Source of the DNA: Euprymna scolopes
Taxonomy: Eukaryota > Mollusca > Cephalopoda > Sepiida > Sepiolidae
Direction: 5' to 3'
DNA length: 27,499 nt
Assembly: GCA_024364805.1 (NCBI GenBank)
Contig: CM044489.1
Location: 32,454,134 to 32,481,632 of the forward strand
In this document: positions 11,241 to 23,289 of the stretch, piece by piece
Position numbering within the stretch: the stretch's first letter is position 1
How the letters are laid out: each line of letters opens with the position of its first letter
Made by a program: the position numbers and the translations under genes
Notes under the pieces: generated by a model
The model's database searches: none
What the model was told of the DNA's origin: nothing
The model's input: the letters and a program-made list of their open reading frames with translations, nothing else

Positions 11241-11578
11241 ATGACAGCCCCTTTAAGAAACTCGTTTCTTATCGTTGAGCATTTTCCGTTGAATTAAAGT
11301 CGGTCAATTTAGGTATTATGCATAGATCATCGTATAACCATTAGATCACTGTCTGACTGACGTAAAGAACATTTAAAAAACTAAAATGTTTAAATTCAAC
11401 ATTATTTCACGCGGTTAATGATAGCCGAATGGACACGGTCTATGCTAATCGAGACAGATGGTTCGTGTTGCCGGGTTGGAATCGTTCGACTGGTGTTAAT
11501 CGTGACACCCTGCACTGAAGATTCCCGAATGGATGAAACACTAGTGTCTGTAGGTATTTAATTATTATAGTAAAAAAA
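11241..11578 (+). mobile_element. SINE-like unit, copy 2, tandem
   Basis: It repeats copy 1 from its first base (atgacagcccctttaagaaa) to the same tail (tttaattattatagta), about 90% identical by eye. Extra material lies before the tRNA-like part (near 11365-11412) and after the B box (near 11490-11530). The tRNA-like part at 11415-11490 again has GCT at the anticodon place. The two copies abut with only a short A-rich joint, so either a tandem duplication or insertion of one into the other's tail is possible. Confidence 0.55.

Positions 11579-11614
<36 letters not shown>
11579..11614. repeat. (AT)n microsatellite
   Basis: Pure AT tract directly after the tail of SINE-like copy 2. Confidence 0.95.
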
Positions 11615-11617
<3 letters not shown>

Positions 11618-12149
11618 CAACCTCACGTATACGTTACAACACGAATGTGCAACGCAGTCACACGTTACTGAGTCGGATCTAACCCAAAATTATTGAACTA
11701 GGTATTTTAGTTGATGACCAAAAAATCGTCATCATGTTGCCTTATTGTTGCAGCTTCTCTTTCAAAGAGATAGCTCGTCACCGCCGCTTTGTTACGTCAC
11801 CTCTGCTCTTAAAAGGATATACGTAGGTCTTATCGATCTCGTGTGCTTCTTGTTTTTTCCTGTCTTGTAAGATCATGTATGTCTTGTAAGTTTTTAAGTA
11901 TGTTTGGTAAGTATGGTTGTTGGAGCTTTAAGACTAAAACACTTTCGATGCCGAATTTAAGGTAGAGATGCGACTTTTCCGCTAGGAGCATTGGTCAATG
12001 CCAATTATACATTTCTTGCCTTTGCCTTGAGTCAGTTTCAGTTTCGATCCCTACGGGTCACCATAGGTTAATCACTTTACCAGCCAGTTGACATGCTGTC
12101 AAAAATACAGTTTTCAATAAACAACCGTCATTCGCACCTGCGCGAGCGC
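11615..12149. other. Unassigned DNA
   Basis: Base composition is more balanced than in the neighbours. A short GC-rich palindromic word, cgcgagcgcg, lies near 12140. No gene or RNA recognised. Confidence 0.45.
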
Positions 12150-12640
12150 GTAGCTGAAAAGAAAACGATTATATTATCTCATAGATTCAATTAGAACTCA
12201 ACCGACTGAGATTTTGTTAATATATTAAAAATGGGGAAAAAGGTGATAGCTCTTGAATTTAGACAAGCATTTTGCGTCTAATTCTTTGCGTAATGAGATT
12301 AAATTGCGCTTATTTTTAGCTTTACCTGCTAATCCTCTGGTCTGCCATCCTACACTTAGTTTCTTAAACACTTCCACCTCTCAATAATCTGCGCCTTGTA
12401 CCTGTAAAATACAAATAAATATTTCGTCAATCAAAGACAAAAAATATTATCTCTTAGATTCTGTGGGAACCGAACTGACTATATTTTATTCAATCTATAA
12501 AAATAAAAAAAAGGAGAAAGACTTATATCACGTTCACTCTTAAGATAAGTGCATTGCATGCTAGCTATGGCTTAATAGGGTAAACATTGCGCTATATTCG
12601 CTTTTCATGTGGACTCCAGTCTGCTATGCTGTATATAGGT
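12150..12640 (+). repeat. Faint tandem duplication
   Basis: Two stretches, about 12168-12350 and 12447-12630, share ordered words: attatctcatagatt / attatctcttagatt, ccgactgag / ccgaactgac, attgcgct, ctctggtctgc / ctccagtctgc. The match is patchy and old, and coordinates are approximate. Confidence 0.35.
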
Positions 12641-13221
12641 GACTATGTCACCGAGGCTCGTTCATTATCTGGCCCTCATTCATCTATAATATAACCAATA
12701 TATTTTATTGTTTTTTATGAAGAAATTGCATGGTCTTTCTTTTATTTGGAAAATATTGCCCTATATTTCTGAAAATAATTTGGGAACATGTTTCAGATGT
12801 GTGATTATATTGTAGAGCATTATTGTACAAAGGCTATTTGGAAGAAGGCATCATTCGGGTCGGTTTTGTATAAACGTAGTTTTAACTTTACAATTTTATT
12901 CTGAAATTTTACTTGCACATATTTTCTTATAAATGTGTTGTGCGGTTGGTCTTATGAAGAAATTTAACTCGACTTTTCTTTCCTCGTTTTCTCATCTAAA
13001 ATAATTATGACCACTTTATTATAAGGATGTGTTTAAAAACAGTATGGCCACTCCCGAAAACAATCTACAAGATATACAACGGAAATAAATGCATTAGCGT
13101 AGGTTTTCCAGATTACGCTTTTACGATCCGGGGTAAAAGATACTGATAAATATCCTGTTTGGTTTGATTTGCTTTGGCAAGAGTTTGATTTGACATTCTT
13201 TAATTCATTTTTGTTTCATCG

Positions 13222-13222
<1 letters not shown>
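12641..13222. other. Unassigned AT-rich DNA
   Basis: No gene, RNA or repeat recognised. Confidence 0.5.

Positions 13223-13292
<70 letters not shown>
13223..13292. repeat. (AT)n microsatellite
   Basis: About 70 bp of near-pure AT, among the longest in the window. Confidence 0.95.
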
Positions 13293-13294
<2 letters not shown>

Positions 13295-13626
13295 GGGTTA
13301 AGAGATTCCAACGAAAGAAAGATGTATATTTAAATAAGGGAGTAGTTACCAACGATGTGTATTTTTTAACATTATTTTATTATTCGGTGTCTTGGTTTTT
13401 AAGTGAGAATTATATTTGGATCATTGTGATAATGTTTTTAAGTCACTGAAATCGTTTTTACGCGCGTTTCAGACGTTCTGTGAAGCGTCCTCGTCAGAAA
13501 TTATTTTCAAATGTGTTGGAGATGTGAAAATGGCGATTTTCGTAGTTCATTTGAAGTGTTCTCAAGGGGTGGAGGCTTCATCACCAGATTCACTCCTGAA
13601 CTGAACATGAGTGAACTATATATATA
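13293..13626. other. Unassigned DNA
   Basis: A 62-codon plus-strand frame (13416-13604) shows no motif I recognise. Nothing else is visible. Confidence 0.45.
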
Positions 13627-14332
13627 TTAAAAAGTAGTAACAACTTATCAAGATCAGAGGCCACTCAAGGATAAGAATTAATAAGTGTATAGTCGTCAAT
13701 GGGACAATGTTGTAATTGTATGTAGTGTAAATTTGATATATTTTGTTACTTAAGGCGAACAGTTCATCAAGAACTTGTTTACGTTGGACTTGAAGACGAC
13801 CATATAATAGTTGGAAAGCAGACAAATGGAAGAGAGGTTACACCGGTGTGCAGTTCTAAGACAGAATCCTTGTTCATGGAATCTATGTTTAGGTTCAGGC
13901 ACAGCTAAAGAGTCGGGGAAATTATTAATAGTATTTTTAGCTAGACGACTGTTTCTCGGGAAAGTTTGGCGAGAGAGGGGGGGGGCATAAATTGAAGCTC
14001 ATATGAGCACTTGACATGAAAATAACGATACGTCTTTTTTGTGAGAAAGAAGTTGCAGGGAAGAAAAAAGGACATCCTCCACTAGGCTACGAAATATATT
14101 TTGAACTCTGTCAAGGTAGGATAAATATGTCCTAGCAGCTCCTGCCCAAATGAAGCAACAATACTCCATCCTTGGACGTATTTGGCTCTTACCCACTATA
14201 TCGATAGAGTGATCCCACCAATTTCCCTAGCGACCTTGGCAACAGATTTGATGTACGTATTCCATTTCAAATAAGGAGTAATGGTCAAGCCCATGAACTT
14301 GTCAAAACATGGAGCCTCCCAAAGATGAGAGA
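13627..14332 (-). mobile_element. 5'-truncated LINE 3' end (CR1/Jockey-type)
   Basis: Read on the minus strand, this matches the longest LINE from about 18577 to its 3' UTR. The most readable stretch (14163-14000) encodes IRPRMEYCCFIWAGAA, then LSYLDRVQN, then SSLQLLSHKKDVS, the region after the reverse transcriptase in this LINE type. Further on, YGRLQVQRKQV replaces the terminal part, in a shifted frame. Against the longer copy it lacks about 50 bp corresponding to 18700-18750. Upstream of 14332 the match stops abruptly, as expected for 5' truncation. Confidence 0.85.
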
Positions 14333-15959
14333 TAGATATCGCCTCTTCATATAGATATACGAAGAGACGATAAAGGAAAGAATTACATTATTTATTCATC
14401 GCTTCCTCTTTATTCCATGACATATTCGAGATTATCGTGTTGATCAGGACTGAAAATCCAAACATTCATAAACATGTAATTTTACTTTGTTCTCCTTTAA
14501 TTTTTATCACCTTGGAATGTTGTTTCTATAATTCTCATCATATATCTATACTCTTATAAATTTGGTGTTTCTTGTGTATTGATATATAGAGGGGCTGCTC
14601 AACCATCAAATGGTTGTGGTGCCAGTTCGATGATGGAAAATGACCCCGGGATGAACTTTCTCGAGATGACAACTATCTAGAAAGTAGTTCCCGATTGAGT
14701 ACAAGAGATATATTTGGGAAGTATACTTGTGTGTGTTTATTTGCTGACCCATCTTGTTTAATCCACTGTGCCCTCAAACTAAATTTAAAAAATCCCAAAT
14801 GAAATAACATCTAAAGAAAAAAAATTATCTCAAACCCGATAACATCTTCGCCCCCCCCCAAAAAAAACCAAATCGCTTCGACTCTTAAGGCTCGCATTCA
14901 TGTGGGCTTACAAGTAACCAATGTCGAATTCATTCACCTAGTTCCTTAGATAATTAAGCATTAAGTGAAACCAACTTTTAATCTCATTAATCTATTTTTT
15001 ACTGCTTCTATATTCTGATCTGAAAAATCTAGTATATGCACAGATTTATAGTCTATATTAGGTGCATTATTCTTATTGCAAGAGAGTACAGTCTAAATTC
15101 AGATGACCGGTAATTGGCTTCTTTAAATTATCCTTACAACACTGCGTTAGACACTTTATTTTTTTTAGCATTCCATCTCAAATCAAGACTGTACATTGAT
15201 CACCAATGTCTCTGACAGCATAGGTGCCGAGCTTGACTTAGATATAAACGCCCAGATGCATGCATTTAGGGAGTTTCATGTCCGCAATTTTTTATTTGCT
15301 TCATCGGTTTATAAAGACTCAGCTTGTAGCAGCACACATAGTTCATTGTTAGCTAACAGATCAATCACGTACACGTCATTCCTCCGAAATCGTATAAATC
15401 AAGAAGCATCGTTATTAGATTTATTCTTACACACAGCGCCCGAAGATTTTATGAGAATGACTACGATTTAAACAAATACAGCGATCATCTTAATCGGGGA
15501 GGTAGGTGAAGCTTATTTCCTGTACGCCCCGTTGGGTCCATGACTAGAGTCGGCAATCAATCGATTTCCATGACAAAAAGTATCGAACATACGTTGCTAC
15601 TTATGCAATATTTGACAACGCCAGGTCTCAAATAAATCCAGGCTGCAAATTTAAATGTTATTAGAACTGAACCTATGTATTAATGACCTATTTTTCTAGA
15701 GCAGATATTGACGATGGGAGACACCATGAGAGCAAGCACTATAATCAAAAGCAGAGATACTTCATTGAATTTCTGAGTACTAAAAATGTGAAAAATCTAC
15801 ACTCAATGACGCCCGTTAAACGTTTACAAAGCTATTGCTATATAAGCACAGTAAGGAGATTTGTTCGTCAATTTAATAATGCCGACAAATATGGAGAGTA
15901 GATAATGCATGTGGATGTGTTATCGGCAGCTCCAGTAACTCTCGGTTCTCCTTTTTTGT
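14333..15959. other. Unassigned DNA left of the long LINE
   Basis: It contains a C9/A7 homopolymer junction near 14851 and two unremarkable plus-strand frames, 91 codons at 15196-15471 and 72 codons at 15683-15901. Neither shows a domain I recognise. Some of the right part could be LINE 5' sequence. Confidence 0.45.
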
Positions 15960-16506
15960 CCTTCAGTCCCCATTTCCAATGAGTAATTTTTCTGACAAAG
16001 GGTGAAGAAAAAGCTGCTTTCTAAGGCGGTAGTACTTTGTAAAAAGTAGTCTGAGATGTCGGAAAATTTCTGTTTCTATGTCTATCCTTGTGGTCATATC
16101 ACTAGTAAGGGTGCTGGAGGTAAATGCTTTATCTGGGCTGACGTTACTCGCCTGATAGTCAGGGGCCCGAACCTTGGATTAACCACTAAGGAGGCTGTCC
16201 TGTAAGCAGGTGCAAAGTTCCTGCGCTGCTGTATTGCCATTTGGTGAATGGATTCTGGACGATACAGTAGTTTCTGGTAGGGCCTCTCGATGCCATACTA
16301 GTGGGTAATTGTTACGGCGTTACCTTATCATGTGCCACAAAAAAAGTTATTGTCTTTTTCTCTCTTATTTTCCCTCTCTGTCCTGCTCCAACCAAGTCTA
16401 CCGACCTGCTCCACACACCCCAAAACCTCAATCATGACAAATCTCCAGAATAAAAACTCGATTAAACCTGGACCCCCATCCACCAACGTAGACCCCTACT
16501 ACCAGG

Positions 16507-17310
16507 TCTCCTTCTCCAACATCAGGGGGTCTACGTCCCAGCCTTCCAGATGTTAAAACACAATTACAGAAGACGAAACCGGACATATTTTTCTAAGTAA
16601 AACTGGCATAGGGCCAACCACTAATTAAAAGATACTTCAACTTAATATCAAAATCTGACCCCCAAAATATCCATGGCTTTCCATGTAATAGGGATATCTC
16701 GAGAGAAGACCCTAATTTACCTTATATGTGCTTTCGGGTTGAACTAGCTTACACCACTGCATTTATATTCGCCCTCTATCGACCCCACAACAGTGGGGTT
16801 ACTATCTTTAAGAGCATATCTGAGAAAATTGACCACATCCTTTCTGCTCATCCTTCGGTTAACATTCACATTTGCGGTGACTTCAATGTCCATAATGTGG
16901 AATGGTTGACCCACTCAAATAAACCCGATGACGAGGGGAGGTTTTGTCATGATTTTGCCATTGCCTATGACCTCACTAAGATTGTTCACGAACCCACCCG
17001 TGTGCCCGATACACTCGATCAATATGCAAACGTTCTAGAGTTTTCCTCACAACTTCCCCTGAGCTGTGTTTATGTTCCGTTCTATCTCCTCTGGGATCCT
17101 CCGATCACTGCGTCGTATCAGTTAAGATAAAAACGAAATATAATAAGTCTTCAGATGTACCTCTCCACCGTACTGTATACCGATACTCTATGGCTGACTG
17201 GGATAGCTTCCGTACATTCATATCTGACCTACATCTGCATTCCATGTTTAAAAAGGATGTGTCCTCTATAGTATCAGACCTGACCGAATGGTTAATTATA
17301 GGCATAGACT
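16507..17310 (+). pseudogene. LINE ORF2, APE-type endonuclease region
   Basis: This domain would nick target DNA to prime reverse transcription. It opens with SFSNIRG followed, one frame over, by LRPSLPDVKTQLQKTKPDI, typical of the N-terminus of this endonuclease. A run of G at 16526-16531 marks the first frame change, and another lies near 16592. The open stretch 16726-17130 holds the metal-binding GDFNVHNVEWL motif (16876 onward). Near 17030 the reading shifts again and gives FLTTSPELCL and the catalytic GSSDHC motif (about 17090-17110). The family's key residues (the Asn and Asp of GDFN, and the SDH triad) are present, but the frame is broken at least three times. Confidence 0.8.
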
Positions 17311-18640
17311 GATTCATATCATCAAAAAATTCCAACAAAAATCTAACAGCTAGCCATGGTTCTCCCCTGAATGTGTTCCAGCCATCGCGCACAGAAATCA
17401 CTTTTTCGATAGCTACCAACGTAATAGATGTTCTCAGACTAAAGCTGCTTTCAGAACTGCCAGCGACCACTGTAAAAGAGTAATAAAACATGCAAGAGAG
17501 CTATATGCTCAGTTTGTTAAATCCAAAGTAGCTGAGGAACGGCTTGGTTCCCACCAGTTTTGGCAAATAGCAAACAGGATCTTGAACAGAAGTGTCCGTT
17601 CTATCCCAACTATCATCAATGGACCTGAGGTCATCTCGTCAGCATCAGACAAGGCCAGATTATTGGCACGAATTTGTCCGCGTATTCTACCTTATGACCA
17701 TCAACTGCCTGTATTTCCTCCTGTAACAGACAACACGCTATGCAACTTACAAATATCTGTGCGTGAGGTCGACAAGCTAATCAAGAACCTTGAATCCAGT
17801 AAACAAATGGCCCTGATGGCATTCCAGTTATAGTGCTGAAAAGGCTCCACCCAGAACTTTCCCCCATACTTACAAAGCTGTTTAAGTGTTGCCTTAAGGA
17901 GAAGTGCTTTCCAACACCCTGGAAAACCTCATCAGTATGCCCTGTATTTAAGAATTCAGGTGAAAAGTACTCTCCCTCTCAGTACATACCAATAAGGCTC
18001 CTGCGTGTCATGAGTAAGTTGATGGAATCCATATTAAATAAAGAAGTAGGACACCCCCTCAACAGAAACAACCTTCTTAGTGACATGCAATATGGTTTCC
18101 GCTCTGCAAGATCTCCAGCAGATGTGCTAACAGTTATATCACATAGGATTAGTGAATCTCTTGACAAAGTTTTCCTTTCCAGGGCAATTGCTCTTGACAT
18201 ATGAAAGGCATTCGATAAGGTATGGCATAAGGGCCTACTTCACAAGATTTTCAGCTACTGTATTACTGGAAATATTTTCTCAATAGTGGTTGATGGGCAG
18301 AAATCAGAGTCCCACAGTATTAATTCTGGAGTCCACCAGGGGTCCATACTGGGCCCAACTCTCTTCCTGATCTACATCAATGATCTCCCAAAACACATAC
18401 TTAAATCATTCGTTGACATCTATGCTGATGACACGATAATCTATGGCAACACATCAAAGGCCGTAAATGACAAAGTTCTCTCTAATTCCCTCTCCTCTGA
18501 TCTTGAGCGCGTGGCACAATGGGGGATTTACATCATCAACGCTCTGATCCCCATCTGGCATCAATTGAAATGGATGGCTCTCGTCTTGGAGAGGCTCCAT
18601 GCTTTGACAAGCTTCTGGGATTGACTTTTACTCCTGATCT
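17311..18640 (+). pseudogene. LINE ORF2, reverse transcriptase region
   Basis: The reverse transcriptase copies LINE RNA at the nicked target. In order I read: a linker (KRVIKHARELYAQFVKSKVA) near 17475; the open frame 17582-17833 ending just where the family has a GPDGIPV-type motif; PELSPILTKLFKCCL and VCPVFKNSGE; LLSDMQYGFRSARSPADVLT; AIALDI, a stop at 18202, then KAFDKVWHKGLL; GVHQGSILGPTLFLIYINDL; and the catalytic IYADDT (18421-18435). Besides the stop, there is a shift at about 17815, and about 36 bp are missing before VDGQ near 18283, where relatives have ESFLSNR-like residues. The frame is lost again after 18520. Confidence 0.85.
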
Positions 18641-19205
18641 AAAATAGAACACGTACATCAAATCTGTTGCCAGGGACGCTAGGAAAATGGTGGGATCCTT
18701 CTACCGATCAAGAAGATATCTCACTACTGATGCAATTCTCTATCTGTCTAAAAGCCATGTACGTCCAAGATGGAATACTGCTGCCACATCTGGGTAGGAG
18801 TTGCTAAAAACAGCCTATCCTGCCTTGACAGATAAAAAAATAGACTTGGTGGTTTAGTGGGGGATGCCATTTTCTCTTCCCTGCAACCTCTCTCCCACAG
18901 AAGAGGCGTTGCGAGCGTGTCTTTGTTTTATCGTTATTTCTATGGCAGGTGCTCGTCTGAGCTCCAATCCCTCGTCCCACCTCGCCAATCTTTCACAAGA
19001 AACCCGTCTGGCTGAAACTACTGTCAATGATTTTGCCCACTCTTTATCTGTGCCTAAATCCAAACGTAGATTCCATGAGTAAAGCTTCTTTCTTAGAACT
19101 GCACGCCAGTGGAACTCTCTGCCGCTTTCCTGTTTCCCACCTGACTACAACTTGGACGTCTTCAAGTCCAACATAAACAAACTCCTGACAAACCGCTCCT
19201 TTAAG
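18541..19205 (+). pseudogene. LINE ORF2, C-terminal region
   Basis: After the catalytic centre the remains read FDKLLGLTFTPDLK, YIKSVARDARKMVGS, FSSLQPLSHRRGVAS, LFYRYFYGRCSSEL, SVPKSKRRFHE and then DYNLDVFKSNINKL, in several frames. Relatives end with the same order (RT thumb, SLFYRYFHGRCSSEL, WNSLP, FKSNVN). The fourth copy at 21629-22052 keeps part of this region open. At least three frame changes or stops separate the pieces. Confidence 0.8.
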
Positions 19206-19333
19206 TAAGACACTCTATCAAAAACCCCATTACTAATGATTACTACAATAGTATGTCATTGATTACTGTACACGCAAGAACCCTTATCCCTGAGTTGCCT
19301 TCTGGCCTTGATAAGCGGTGACCCCCATATAGA

Positions 19334-19510
19334 AGTATATATATATATATGTGAACGACATAAAGCATTCGTGAGTTTGGTAAAAGCGTATTAGTTACTA
19401 TATAGGAAGATAATTCTGGAGCATAAAATATCTTTCGTTTCATTAGTAGCACACCCGTCTTCGTAACCATACACTTTTTCCGATTTTTATTACTTACACC
19501 GTTCATTTTT
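19334..19510. other. (AT)n tract and short unassigned spacer
   Basis: A short AT tract (19336-19351) follows the LINE 3' end, then about 160 bp of unassigned DNA lead into the minisatellite. Confidence 0.6.
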
Positions 19511-21618
19511 ATTAATTTCACATTTTTTATTACATTCGCATTTCATTGTCATTACTTTCACATTTAAAGTGTTATTACTTTAACATTTCATTTTTTTTAC
19601 ATTCACATTTCATTTTTAGTAGTTTCACAATTCCTTTGATTACGTTTACATTTCCTTTGTTTTACTTTCACATTTCAATTGCTGTTAATTTACATAATAT
19701 TTTTAATACTTCCACATTCTATTTTATTACTTTATCATTTCATTTTATTACTTCCACATTTCCTATTTTATTATAATCACATTTTAATTACTGCCACATT
19801 TTAATTGCTGTCACATTTTTCATTACTTTCACATTTCATTTTTTTACTCTCACATTTAATTTTTATTACTTTCACATTTTTTATTACTCTCACGTTTTTT
19901 AATTTCTTTCAAGTGTCAAATTACATTTCTTTTTTATATTTCCACATTTACATTGTTATTATTTTCACATTTATTTTATTACTGTCACATTTAATTTTTT
20001 CTTCAAATTTTACTTTTATTACTTACACATTTAAAATGTTATTACTTTCCTATTTTATTTGAATTACTTTCAAATTTCATTTTTATTTCTTTCACATTTT
20101 ATTTTTCTTACTTTGAGATTTTATTTTATTACTTTCACATTTTTATTACTTTCAAATGTCAATTTTCTGCTTTCACATTTAATTTTTATTACTTTCACAT
20201 ATCGTTTTATTAGTTTCACATTAAATGTTTTATTACGTTCACATGTTCATTTTGTTACTTTACCGGATTAGTTTTATTGCTTTCAGATTCTAATTTTCAC
20301 ATCAATTTTTTTATTAATTTCAAATGAAAATTTTTATTACTTTCACATTTTATTTTTGTTTCTTGCACATTTAATTTTTTGTTACTGTCACATTCAAATT
20401 TTTATTATTTCACATTTCATTTCAAATACTTTCACATTTTGTTTTTCTTACTTAAACAGTTTGTGTTTATTATTTTAGCCTGTCATTTTTTATTACTTTT
20501 ATATTTCATTATTTATTACTTTGACATATCATTATTACTTTCACATCTTATTTTGTATTTCTTTCAAATTTCATTATTCATTAAATTCACATTTGCCTTG
20601 TATTACTTTCACATTTTATTTGTTATTACTCTCACATTTCATTATTTATTACATTCACAGTTTTTATTACTTTCACATTTCATGTTTTAATACTATCACA
20701 TTGTGTTTTTTACTGTTACATTTTATTTTCATTTATTTCACATTAAAATTGTTATTACTTAGACCGTTTTATTAATTTCACAGTTCCTTTAATTACTTTC
20801 ACATATCATTTATTTTACTTTGAAATTTTATTTTTATTACGTTACACATGTAAATTTTTGTTACTTTCACCTTTTAATTACATTCAAATTTATTTTTTTA
20901 CTTTCACATTTTCATCACTTTCACATTTTATTAGTTATTACTTTTATATTTTATTATTTTTTACTGTCACATTTTATTACTTATTACTTTCACATTTTAT
21001 TATTTTTTACTTTCACATTTTATTTTTGAGAACTTTCACATGGCATTATATATTACTTACACATTTATTTTTTACTTTCACATTTCAATATTTATTTTTA
21101 ACATGTTTTTTTTTATTTTTTATTACTTTTACATTTTATGTTTTATGACTTTCACTTGTCATTTTTATTACTGTCAGAGTTTTTTATTTCTTTCACAGTT
21201 CATTTTCTATTACATTCACATTTTATTTGTATAACTTTCACATTTTGTTTTTTATTACTTTCATATTTCATTATTTATTACTTTCATACTTAATTTTTGT
21301 ACTGTCATTCTTTATTTTTTTTATTATTTTCGAATTTCATATTTTTATTTCACCTCTTACTTTTATTACTTTCACATGTTTTTTATTACTGTCACATTTT
21401 ATGCTTTATTTGGTTTATATTCAACGTTTTCACGTTCACATTTTACTGTTTATTACTTCCACATTTTATTTTATTACTTTCCCATTTTATAATTTACTAC
21501 TTTCCGATGTTTTGAACTATTTTCACATTTTATTTTTATTACTTTGGAATTTCATTTTTATTACTTTCACATTTCAATTTTGTTACTTTTACAATTTATT
21601 TTTATAAGTTTCACATTT
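19511..21618. repeat. Diverged minisatellite, about 20-bp units (left block)
   Basis: Roughly one hundred units vary around TTTTATTACTTTCACATTT with length changes in the T runs and many substitutions (TCACATTTCA, TTATTACTTTC). Period varies between about 17 and 22 bp. The strand shown is almost free of G, giving strong strand asymmetry. The many open frames of 60-126 codons across it (rich in FHILF, LLSHFIF) are by-products of a repeat with few stop codons, not genes. Confidence 0.95.
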
Positions 21619-21628
21619 ATATGTTTTT

Positions 21629-22052
21629 TGCACAGTGATCACCATTATCCAGGCCCGAGAGCCACTCATGGATAAGGGTTATTGCAAGTACATTACGTTA
21701 GTGTGGTGATTTGATGAAGTGTTTTCTTAAGGGGCGGTTTATTAGGAATTTGTTAACGTTGGATTTGAAGACATCCAAATTGTAGGCAGGTGGGAAGCAG
21801 CCCGGGGGAAAAGAGTTCCACAGGCGTGCAGTTCTAAGAATGAAGCTTTGTTCATGGAATCCGCGTTTTGATTTAGGCACAGATATAGAGCGGGGGAAAT
21901 TTTTCACAGTGGATTCAGCTAGACGGGTGTTTTTCGTGAAAGATTGGCGAGAGATTGGAGCTCAGACGAGCACCTTCCATAGACATAACTATAAAACAAG
22001 GATAGGCCCGCAACGTCTCTTCTGTGGGAAAGAGGTTGCAGGGTAAAGAAAA
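21629..22052 (-). mobile_element. 5'-truncated LINE 3' end inside the minisatellite
   Basis: On the minus strand this encodes an open end of LINE ORF2 (21907-21698): SVPKSKRGFHEQSF, LRTARLWNSFPPG, AYNLDVFKSNVNKFL, the best kept version of the family's C-terminus here. The 3' UTR words (cccttatcc, ggtgatca) follow, with a short A-rich tail (gcaaaaaacat). It is truncated on its 5' side inside the 'cctgcaacctc' sequence. The word atatgttt occurs at both edges (21619-21626 and 22053-22060), a plausible target-site duplication. It is clearly younger than the array it split. Confidence 0.9.
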
Positions 22053-22680
22053 ATATGTTTATTACATTCCTATTTCAATTTTATTACTTTCATATTTCAT
22101 TTTTATTACTTTCATATTTCATTTTTATTACTTTAACATTTAATTTTGTATTACTTTCAGATTGGAATTTTTATTAATTTCACCTTTTTATTTGTATTTC
22201 CTTCAGATATTTATTTTTATTACTTTGGCATTTAATTTTTATTACTTTCACATTTAAATTTTTATTACTTTCACATTTCAGTTTTTATTATTTCACATTT
22301 CATTTTATTTTTTTTCACATTTAAATTCTTATTATTTTAACATATTAATTTTTATTACATTCACATTTTATTTTTATTACTTTCACATTTTATTTTTATT
22401 ATTTTCACATTTCATTTTATTTCATTCATATTTCATATTTTATTACTTTCATATTTCATTTTTATTACTTTCATATTTCTTTTTGGTGATTTCACATTTC
22501 GTTTTTATTACGTTCATATTTCATTTTTTATTACTTTCGCATTTAGTTTTTATTACCATCACATTTTAATTTCATTACTTTCCAAATTTATTTTTATTAT
22601 TTTCACATTTTATTTTTATTACTTTCACATTTTTATTTTATTACTTTCACATTTCTATTTTTACTACTTTTACATTTGAC
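22053..22680. repeat. Diverged minisatellite (right block)
   Basis: The same family of units continues after the LINE insertion (TTTTTATTACTTTCATATTTCA), in the same orientation, and stops sharply near 22680. Confidence 0.95.
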
Positions 22681-22892
22681 GCTTTTTTAATACAATAAAT
22701 AATCAGTTTATAAATCAGATCTTTCTGTAAAGCATATTATTCTGTAAATTATATTACCTGGGGGCAAACCTTATTGTTTTAAAATCCTTATCACTGCATA
22801 ACCTATTACAGAAAATATTTTTTACGAACATACATAATAATTATTTTATAAACTAATATTTTCAGTATTTTATAAATTGAAAAAGTTTTTAG

Positions 22893-23024
22893 CTAAACAT
22901 TAACTTTATTATTGCAGTAGGTCCGTATTCCATATCATTTTTTAAATGTATTATTCCAATACGAAATAACGTGCTTTATTATTATTTGTGTAAATGATTT
23001 TGTTTTAAGTAATAATGATACACG
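22893..23024. repeat. Inverted arm, left (132 bp)
   Basis: Starts ctaaacattaactttatta and ends aataatgatacacg. Its reverse complement is at 23448-23579, about 96% identical by eye. In direct-repeat copy 2 the matching place lacks this arm. Confidence 0.9.
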
Positions 23025-23289
23025 ATAAAAGCGTTAATAAAACAGATAACTTACGGTTTTATGTCTTCGTTATGAAATTTTGAATTGCTGTCAGAATAAA
23101 ATCTGGTTTAAACTACATTGTATTCTGGAAACTAAAATGTGGAAACTTTATTAGAAGAAAAACGAGAAAGAGGTTGTAAGGTTAGAATTGGGAATACTGG
23201 TGTGTTAGGAGAGAACAAGTATAGAAGCAGATGTAAAAAATATAAAGACAGAAAATGTATGTCGTATTAAGCATAACATTTTAAATAAA

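Larger units (their letters stand above)
15960..19333 (+). mobile_element. LINE, CR1/Jockey superfamily, near full length but broken
   Basis: This is the longest copy of the LINE family seen four times here. From 5' to 3' it has a more GC-rich leader (about 15960-16500), an APE-type endonuclease, a reverse transcriptase with the YADDT active site, a C-terminal region, and a 3' UTR shared with the other copies. It ends near 19333 against a short (AT)n tract. The left edge is a guess based on base composition. Only about 500 bp lie before the endonuclease and no ORF1 with zinc knuckles or coiled coil is visible, so ORF1 is missing or unrecognisable. Several frameshifts, stops and small deletions mean it cannot encode working ORF2 protein. 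Confidence 0.85.

Noticed and set aside
11960-12060. Weak A-box and B-box-like words (gtttcgatcccta) suggesting another SINE
   Set aside because: No tRNA fold and no second copy in the window.
15196-15901. 91- and 72-codon plus-strand frames left of the LINE as a candidate LINE ORF1
   Set aside because: No zinc knuckle, coiled coil or RNA-binding motif, and base composition differs from the LINE.
19546-21607. Many open frames of 64-126 codons rich in Phe, Leu, Ile, Ser and His
   Set aside because: They are translations of the minisatellite in several frames; few stops arise because the repeat lacks the needed trinucleotides.
19511-22680. CRISPR-like array
   Set aside because: Units are about 20 bp with no constant spacers; this is a eukaryotic minisatellite.
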